Of a DNA stretch of 64,000 nucleotides, positions 59,855-64,000 are shown in pieces (position 1 is the first letter of the stretch; each line of letters starts with the position of its first letter). The translations under genes and the position numbers were made by a program. The stretch comes from Microbacterium sp. MYb54 (GTDB lineage: Bacteria > Actinomycetota > Actinomycetes > Actinomycetales > Microbacteriaceae): assembly GCF_002979515.1 (NCBI RefSeq), contig NZ_PCPA01000001.1:496001-560000 (forward strand). Direction: 5' to 3'. A model generated the notes under the pieces. The model searched no databases and was not told the origin of the DNA. It worked only from the letters and a program-made list of their open reading frames with translations.

Positions 59855-61323
59855 GTCAGGCCGTGCAGCATCTTCTGGATCTGCTGCTGCACCTGAGCGT
59901 CCTCGACATCGAACATGGCGTAACTGATGCCGGCCGATTGCAGCGGTCGGTTCGGGTACTTCTGATAGCTCGGGAGAACGCTCAGCAGGCGGGCGGCCAT
60001 CTGCGGTGCCTGCCATGTCTTCTCCGCGAAGCTGGTCATGAAGATGTCGTAGCGCTCTTGCGGATCCTGCCAGAGGTCGAAGAGCTCGGGGACGATCGCC
60101 GTGTACGACGACGGTCCTCGCCACTGGTCTCGGACGTTCCAGATCGCCTTCCACTTTCCGACCCGCACAGCTCCGGGAATCATCTCCGTCTCGGTCATGT
60201 ACAGCCAGTGGTCCCTGGCCGAGCCTGCCTCCCCCTTCAGCAGCGCCGACTGGTCGAAGCTGTCGAAGATCGTGGGTTCGCCCTCCCTGTCTTCGGTGGG
60301 GAGTTCGACGCCCGCCAGACCCGCGAACGTCGCCATGAAATCGAGCGATCCCACGATCTCGGAATTGCGGCGGCCGGCTTCGATCGTCCCGGGCCACCAC
60401 GCGATGGCGGGGACGCGACTGCCACCCTCGTAGTCCGTGCCCTTGGTGCCGCGGTACGGGGTGTACCCGCAGTCGGGGTAGACGTCTTGCCAGGCCCCGT
60501 TGTCCGTCGTCCACACGACCAGCGTGTCCTCGGCGATCCCGAGTTCACGGACCTTGTCGATGACAGCTCCCACTCGATGATCGAGTTCGACGAGCGAGTC
60601 GAGGAACTTCGACTTCCCCATCGAAGCCCCCTCGAAGTCGGGGTGCGGGAGATTCGGCTGATGCAGCTTCGCCGTGTTCAGGTACAGGAAGAACGGCTCG
60701 TCGTCGTCTGCGTGCGCCTCGAGGTAGCCGAGCGCGTGGTCGGTGGACTTCTCGTCGATGAACGGGATGTTCGCCGAATCCAGCTTCTCCACCTCGGTGG
60801 GCGCCTCGCCAGCTTTTCCGTCGAGCGCCCCGATGATGTTGCCCCACATCTTCATGGTCGCCTCGTCGTCGAACGGGAAGTCCGGGTTGAAGCCCTTGTC
60901 CGTGTACGTGTAGGCGTTCAGGTGGTAGAGGGTCGTGTTGTACATCTCATCGAACCCGTGCGCGGTGGGCATGGCGTAGTCCGCTTCGCCCAGATGCCAT
61001 TTCCCGATATGGCACGTGTTGTAGTCGGCCTTCTTCAGCACGCTCGCCAGCGTCCACTCCGGGGCAGGGAGACCTCCGCCGTCCCCGGGGAACGCGACCG
61101 TGGTCATGCCGCTGCGGATCGGCAGGCGCCCCGTCAGCGCGGCAGCGCGCCCCGGGGTGCAGCTGGGTTGCCCGTAGAACGACATGAACTGCAGGCCTTC
61201 GGCAGCGAGTCGGTCGAGGTTCGGAGTCGGGGCACCACGGTTCTCCCCGCCTCCGTAGCATCCGAGATCACCCCAGCCGACGTCGTCAGACATGAACAGG
61301 ATGATGTTGGGCTTCTTCGCCAT
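59842..61323 (-). CDS. Cys-type sulfatase (arylsulfatase family)
   Basis: 493 residues from an ATG with GGAGGAG nearby. The sulfatase signature is QPSCTPGRAAALTGR, in which C55 would be converted to formylglycine by a maturase (no maturase gene is in the window). The calcium-site aspartates are in FMSDDVGWGD, with further parts HIGKWHLGE and WTTDNGAWQD. No signal peptide is seen, so it may act in the cytoplasm or need another export route. A strong substrate claim is not possible. It sits directly left of the putative rnpB-flanked segment. Confidence 0.93.
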   Translation of the reverse strand: MAKKPNIILFMSDDVGWGDLGCYGGGENRGAPTPNLDRLAAEGLQFMSFYGQPSCTPGRAAALTGRLPIRSGMTTVAFPGDGGGLPAPEWTLASVLKKADYNTCHIGKWHLGEADYAMPTAHGFDEMYNTTLYHLNAYTYTDKGFNPDFPFDDEATMKMWGNIIGALDGKAGEAPTEVEKLDSANIPFIDEKSTDHALGYLEAHADDDEPFFLYLNTAKLHQPNLPHPDFEGASMGKSKFLDSLVELDHRVGAVIDKVRELGIAEDTLVVWTTDNGAWQDVYPDCGYTPYRGTKGTDYEGGSRVPAIAWWPGTIEAGRRNSEIVGSLDFMATFAGLAGVELPTEDREGEPTIFDSFDQSALLKGEAGSARDHWLYMTETEMIPGAVRVGKWKAIWNVRDQWRGPSSYTAIVPELFDLWQDPQERYDIFMTSFAEKTWQAPQMAARLLSVLPSYQKYPNRPLQSAGISYAMFDVEDAQVQQQIQKMLHGLTSSA

Positions 61324-61435
61324 GAGATCTCCTCCGTCGATTCGTGCACGATGGAGCAGAAGCTAGCAAGATGCTCGTCGTGCAGGAAACCGCTTGCTCG
61401 CCCATTGGGGACGAGGGGATCAGGGGAAAATGATA

Positions 61436-61465
61436 CGAATGGGCCGACCGGTACGCCGGGCTCTG
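61436..61465 (-). repeat. Displaced copy of the rnpB 3' end (28 of 30 bases identical)
   Basis: 30 bases match 63471-63500 in the real rnpB with two differences, in the same orientation. The copy holds the 3' strand of helix P1 and the conserved region next to it. The surrounding 431 bp between the sulfatase and ceramidase starts hold this copy, one small ORF and a palindrome, and nothing else recognisable. Confidence 0.85.
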
Positions 61466-61543
61466 AATCCGCGTTGCTGGCTGTGCATCACCAAAGCCCT
61501 AAGCAAGTGCGTGCGATCGCGAGGTTCGGTCCGGAGGTGATAC

Positions 61544-61660
61544 GTGTGGATGCGAACTGATGCGGTCGACCCCATTGCTGCTGGAATCGAGTTCACGGCA
61601 GGCGACCAGGCGCTTCGGTGCTGGGGGCGAGGCAACGCTGTCATGATGGACGACGCGTGA
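61544..61660 (+). CDS. Possible small protein (38 aa) inside the rnpB-flanked segment
   Basis: GTG start 6 bases after a perfect GGAGG, encoding 38 residues (MWMRTDAVDPIAAGIEF... ending AVMMDDA). No similarity recognised. The good ribosome site is the only support. It might be the remnant of a longer gene. Confidence 0.3.
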   Translation: MWMRTDAVDPIAAGIEFTAGDQALRCWGRGNAVMMDDA

Positions 61661-61726
61661 GACAAACCTCTTAAGCTACCGAGTAGATCCGGTGTTTGTC
61701 TGTAGCCAGAAAAGGGGACAGCGCTA

Positions 61727-61746
61727 CGTACACACGCGCGTGTACG
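61727..61746. promoter_or_regulatory. Palindrome just upstream of the ceramidase-like gene
   Basis: 7-bp arms CGTACAC and GTGTACG separated by 6 bases, ending 8 bp before the ATG at 61755, where a ribosome site would be expected. It could be an operator, or the true start may lie elsewhere. Low information. Confidence 0.3.
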
Positions 61747-61754
61747 GTTTCCCC

Positions 61755-63206
61755 ATGACGCCCCAAAACCCGCACAAGGATCTGTTCTCGCCGCTGCCGA
61801 AGCTGTCTCGGCGAAGCTTCCTTATCGCGGGATCAGTCGCCGCTGTCTCAGTGGTCCTCGCCGAACCTGCCTTCGCAGCGTCGTCATTTCAGGTGTCCAC
61901 CTCCAAGGTGGACATCACGCCGGAAGCGGGCTACCCCATGGCTGGATTCGCGACGGCGACCGAGCCGCGTCGAGCTGCCGGGGTGAATGAACCGCTGATG
62001 GCGAGGTGCACCATCCTTTGGGATGACGGTGCACCAAACGTGATCGTAAGCGCAGATGTGCTCGCTTTCGGCCGAACAATGCACCAGCAGATTCGCGCCG
62101 GTGTGACGGCATTGGGCGTTGGCAACGCTGACTTTGTTCTAAACGCGACACACACTCACAACGGGCCCGTCCTGATCGAGAGGCTGGACCCATACATCTC
62201 CTACGCGGTCACCGATATGGCAGAGATTGCCGGCTATTCCGACTGGTTGGTCACAGAGATCATCGCGTTGGTCAGCACTGCCCTCAGTAGCCCGCGGACG
62301 ACTTGCACCCTCGACTACCTCGTCACCGACGAGAACTTCTCTTACAACCGAATCGGACTCAGCTACGTCGAAACCGCAGTCCCGACTCTTGTCGCGCGCG
62401 CGACGGATGGAACCCCGCGCGCCGTGCTGTTCAGCTACGGCGCACACCCTGTCGCTGGAGGCGCTGGAGCACTCTTCGATCCCGACTATCCCAGCGAAGC
62501 CATCAAGACCATCGAAGCGAGCTACGACGGTGTTTTCGCCCAGTTCGTCCTCGGACCGGCCGGGGATCAGAACCCGCTCACGCTTGACGGATACATGCAG
62601 TCCGATGCGTACGGGTACGACCTCGGACTGACGGTAGCGAACGCGATCGCAACCCCAGGTCGAACGCTGACTGGACCGATTCTTACGGCCATCTCCGAAG
62701 TGTCACTTCCTCTTGAAGTCACAGAAAACCCCGCGAACAGAGCCGCACTGCAGCAAGTGTTCCAATCGCGAGAACTCACGGGAGAAGCGCCCTACATTCG
62801 TCGTCACGGACAGACGATGAAGGCGGTCGCTGCTGACGCATCGGCCCCACTCGATACCACGGTCCCGCTCCCTGTGCAGAGGTGGCGATTCGCAGGGGCA
62901 CCCGGTCTGACCATGATCTTCTCCGGCGGCGAAGTCGTATCCGGCTATGCGGTGTACTTCCGTTCGCTTCACGGTGGAACTAACGAACTTTGGTTCACGG
63001 CCTACGCCAACGAGGTACCCGGATACATCCCTAGTGACGAGGTTCTCGCTAACCCTGGATACGAAGCCGGGTATGGACCCGACTATCCCGGGGTGGCAAG
63101 CCACTCAATGGCGGCATATGGTCACCTCGCCCACTTCAGACTGCAGGGCGCCTCGGGCGTTGGAGTCCAGCAGGTGTATATAGATCACGTGGCATCGCTC
63201 ATCTAG
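61755..63206 (+). CDS. Tat-exported neutral/alkaline ceramidase-like hydrolase
   Basis: 483 residues from ATG 61755. The start is weak: no ribosome site, and the frame is open to 61692. Twin-arginine signal at residues ~18-43 (LSRRSFLIAGSVAAVSVVLAEPAFA), so it is exported folded. The mature part begins with SKVDITPEAGYPMAGF and has NATHTHNGP (metal-binding histidines), LFSYGAHPVAG and GPAGDQNP, as in the N-terminal catalytic domain of neutral ceramidase (PF04734). Ceramidases hydrolyse ceramide, but other amide-lipid substrates are possible. Low G+C compared with neighbours indicates transfer. Confidence 0.8.
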   Translation: MTPQNPHKDLFSPLPKLSRRSFLIAGSVAAVSVVLAEPAFAASSFQVSTSKVDITPEAGYPMAGFATATEPRRAAGVNEPLMARCTILWDDGAPNVIVSADVLAFGRTMHQQIRAGVTALGVGNADFVLNATHTHNGPVLIERLDPYISYAVTDMAEIAGYSDWLVTEIIALVSTALSSPRTTCTLDYLVTDENFSYNRIGLSYVETAVPTLVARATDGTPRAVLFSYGAHPVAGGAGALFDPDYPSEAIKTIEASYDGVFAQFVLGPAGDQNPLTLDGYMQSDAYGYDLGLTVANAIATPGRTLTGPILTAISEVSLPLEVTENPANRAALQQVFQSRELTGEAPYIRRHGQTMKAVAADASAPLDTTVPLPVQRWRFAGAPGLTMIFSGGEVVSGYAVYFRSLHGGTNELWFTAYANEVPGYIPSDEVLANPGYEAGYGPDYPGVASHSMAAYGHLAHFRLQGASGVGVQQVYIDHVASLI

Positions 63207-63465
63207 ACCGGAGCCGACGGCGACCCGCCATGGTGTCCCTTCACACCACACCGGGCCGCCATCTTCGCAGCGCTCGTGCGTTCCCTCCCCGGACAACGAC
63301 GACCGCTGCAGGCGCAACGGTAGGCCTCGGTAAGACCGACTGTAAGGGGCTCTCTTTGTGGGGCGGACTCTGATGACCGAACTCGAGAAGCCGTTGACAG
63401 CCGTGCCTGGGAGTCCTGCGGAATCTGCACGGAGGGGTCTAGGACAAATAGCTGTTCAAGTCGGT

Positions 63466-63832
63466 TTATGCGAATGGGCCGACCTGTACGCCGGGTTCTG
63501 TTCCGGGGTTCTTCGCCCCTTCGACGGCCATCTCTCTCGGCGACACGTTGCCGTGGCACTCTAGCGGTCTACCCGAGGACTCGGCGAGCCGCGTCAACAT
63601 CCTCTGTCTGACCTTGCTCCGGACGAGGTTTACCTGGCGGGCCATGTCACCATGGCCCCCGGTGGTCTCTTACACCACCCTTTCACCCTTACCCCTTGCG
63701 GGGCGGTCTACTCTCTGTGGCACTTTCTCGCGGATTGCTCCGGGTGGGCGTTACCCACCGTCCTGCCCTGAGGAGCCCGGACGTTCCTCGGTGCGGTTGC
63801 CCGCAACGCGACCGTCCAGTCGACCCATTCGC
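63466..63832 (-). ncRNA. rnpB: RNase P RNA (type A)
   Basis: The minus strand contains the conserved RNase P core in order: 5' P1 strand GCGAATGGG, GAGGAACGTCCGGGCTCC, ACAGAGAGTAGACCGC, AGGGTGAAAGGGTGG, GTAAGAGACCACCG, GGTAAACC, ACAGAACCCGG, then the 3' P1 strand CCCATTCGC, which pairs with the 5' strand. It is the catalytic RNA that removes tRNA 5' leaders. A TAGACT -10-like box (63839-63844) lies 6-7 bases before the 5' end. Ends are approximate to a few bases. Confidence 0.97.
63471..63500 (-). repeat. 3'-terminal segment of rnpB repeated at 61436-61465
   Basis: The intact copy of the 30-bp repeat. It belongs to the P1 and neighbouring conserved sequence of rnpB. Confidence 0.85.
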
Positions 63833-63870
63833 GTCTCCAGTCTACGTTCTCCGCAACCCGCGGCCCGCGG

Positions 63871-64000
63871 CTACTTCTCCGCCGACTCCGCGATGCGCAG
63901 ATCGAGGGGCACGTCGATCGGGAAGGAACCGAACAGCCGCGTCGTCGCGGTGGCCGCAGCTTCTCGCACGGCCTCGGCGGCCGCCTCGGCATGTTCGAGC
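63871..64000 (-). CDS. C-terminal end of an unidentified protein, possibly a family A DNA polymerase-like enzyme
   Basis: Only the last ~42 residues are in the window (ending TTRLFGSFPIDVPLDLRIAESAEK then TAG). They resemble the end of the actinobacterial bifunctional 3'-5' exonuclease/DNA polymerase, but the fragment is too short to be sure. It lies 27 bp upstream of the rnpB -10-like box, on the same strand. Confidence 0.4.
   Translation of the reverse strand, partial: LEHAEAAAEAVREAAATATTRLFGSFPIDVPLDLRIAESAEK

Larger units (their letters stand above)
61436..63500. mobile_element. Possible small genomic island at the 3' end of rnpB
   Basis: The segment is bounded by direct copies of the rnpB 3' terminus (61436-61465 and 63471-63500). 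It contains one large gene with unusually low G+C: 60-nt lines at 62101 and 62701 each have 32 G/C, versus 42 in a line of the adjoining sulfatase (60421). This is the footprint expected of integration into the end of an RNA gene that restores the gene. No integrase remains, so it could be a decayed element or an unrelated duplication. Confidence 0.45.

Noticed and set aside
61420-61665. 81-codon frame on the minus strand in the sulfatase-ceramidase gap
   Set aside because: It includes the displaced rnpB fragment and has no ribosome site or recognisable sequence.
63358-63564. Open frame running from 63358 into rnpB
   Set aside because: It enters rnpB on the antisense strand, and its composition and lack of a ribosome site give no support. 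The first ~30 codons could be a remnant at the segment border, but there is no evidence.
63708-63992. Open frame (94 codons) on the minus strand overlapping the rnpB 5' end
   Set aside because: It lies across rnpB and does not match the coding frame read from the TAG at 63871. Arg/Pro-rich shadow.

Overview
The window is chromosomal DNA of a high-GC Gram-positive bacterium of the family Microbacteriaceae, most likely Microbacterium or a close relative. The evidence is the dense GC-rich coding, the actinobacteria-specific families (DUF3000, DUF3093, DUF3159, DUF3710, DUF4191, DUF4193, DUF7455, SepH), a SigA with a Lys/Ala/Glu-rich N-terminus, an actinobacterial glnA1-glnE-glnA2 block, and a GlnR-type nitrogen operator. 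Almost all of the window is housekeeping sequence with about 58 protein genes. One structural RNA gene, rnpB, lies near the right end. No tRNA, rRNA, CRISPR array, transposase or integrase was found.

Layout. 1-5.9 kb: the end of a DUF1611 gene, a PemK-like toxin gene, an ammonium transporter behind a GlnR-type operator, zapE, sulfurtransferase-sufE and a membrane-anchored hydrolase. 5.9-11.1 kb: DUF3000-RNase D and the fadA-fadB beta-oxidation pair. 11.2-17.4 kb: a compact lipid/glycerol-phosphate cluster (GMC oxidoreductase, diacylglycerol kinase, alkyl-DHAP-synthase-like flavoprotein, TetR regulator, GlpD). 17.5-25.6 kb: an SPFH protein, dxs, acnA with a MarR-type palindrome upstream, and dut-DUF3710-DUF3159. 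25.6-33.4 kb: DUF4193, sepH, a phosphodiesterase-like gene and convergent parC/parE. 33.4-36.3 kb: a two-gene alanine-racemase-like module divergent from an ATP-grasp gene. 36.3-46.5 kb: CofE-like-sigA, a PAC2 protein, pepA-lpd-sucB, an unknown membrane protein and DUF4191. 46.5-59.8 kb: rimK/RimB, RDD, glnA1 with a GlnR-type operator, an atypical protein kinase, an AI-2E transporter, a lipid kinase, glnE, glnA2, a small SPOR-like protein and ppgK. 59.8-64 kb: a sulfatase, a 2-kb segment bounded by copies of the rnpB 3' end and carrying a Tat-exported ceramidase-like enzyme, rnpB, and the end of one more gene.

Functional themes. Nitrogen: amt and glnA1 both carry GlnR-like operators with the same 22-bp b-site spacing, glnA1 keeps the adenylylation tyrosine, and GlnE is encoded nearby. 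Central carbon: fadAB, acnA, lpd-sucB and ppgK. Cell envelope: the lipid cluster, two DagK-type kinases, dxs, and the racemase/ATP-grasp locus.

The observations I would look at first are these. (1) Two overlapping alanine-racemase-like genes have lost complementary halves of the active site, next to an ATP-grasp gene. (2) A low-GC segment lies between an intact rnpB and a displaced copy of its 3' end. (3) A low-GC protein kinase with a large unknown C-terminal domain sits inside the glutamine synthetase locus. (4) Two regulatory sites, a MarR/TamR-like palindrome before acnA and the paired GlnR operators, can be read directly from the sequence.
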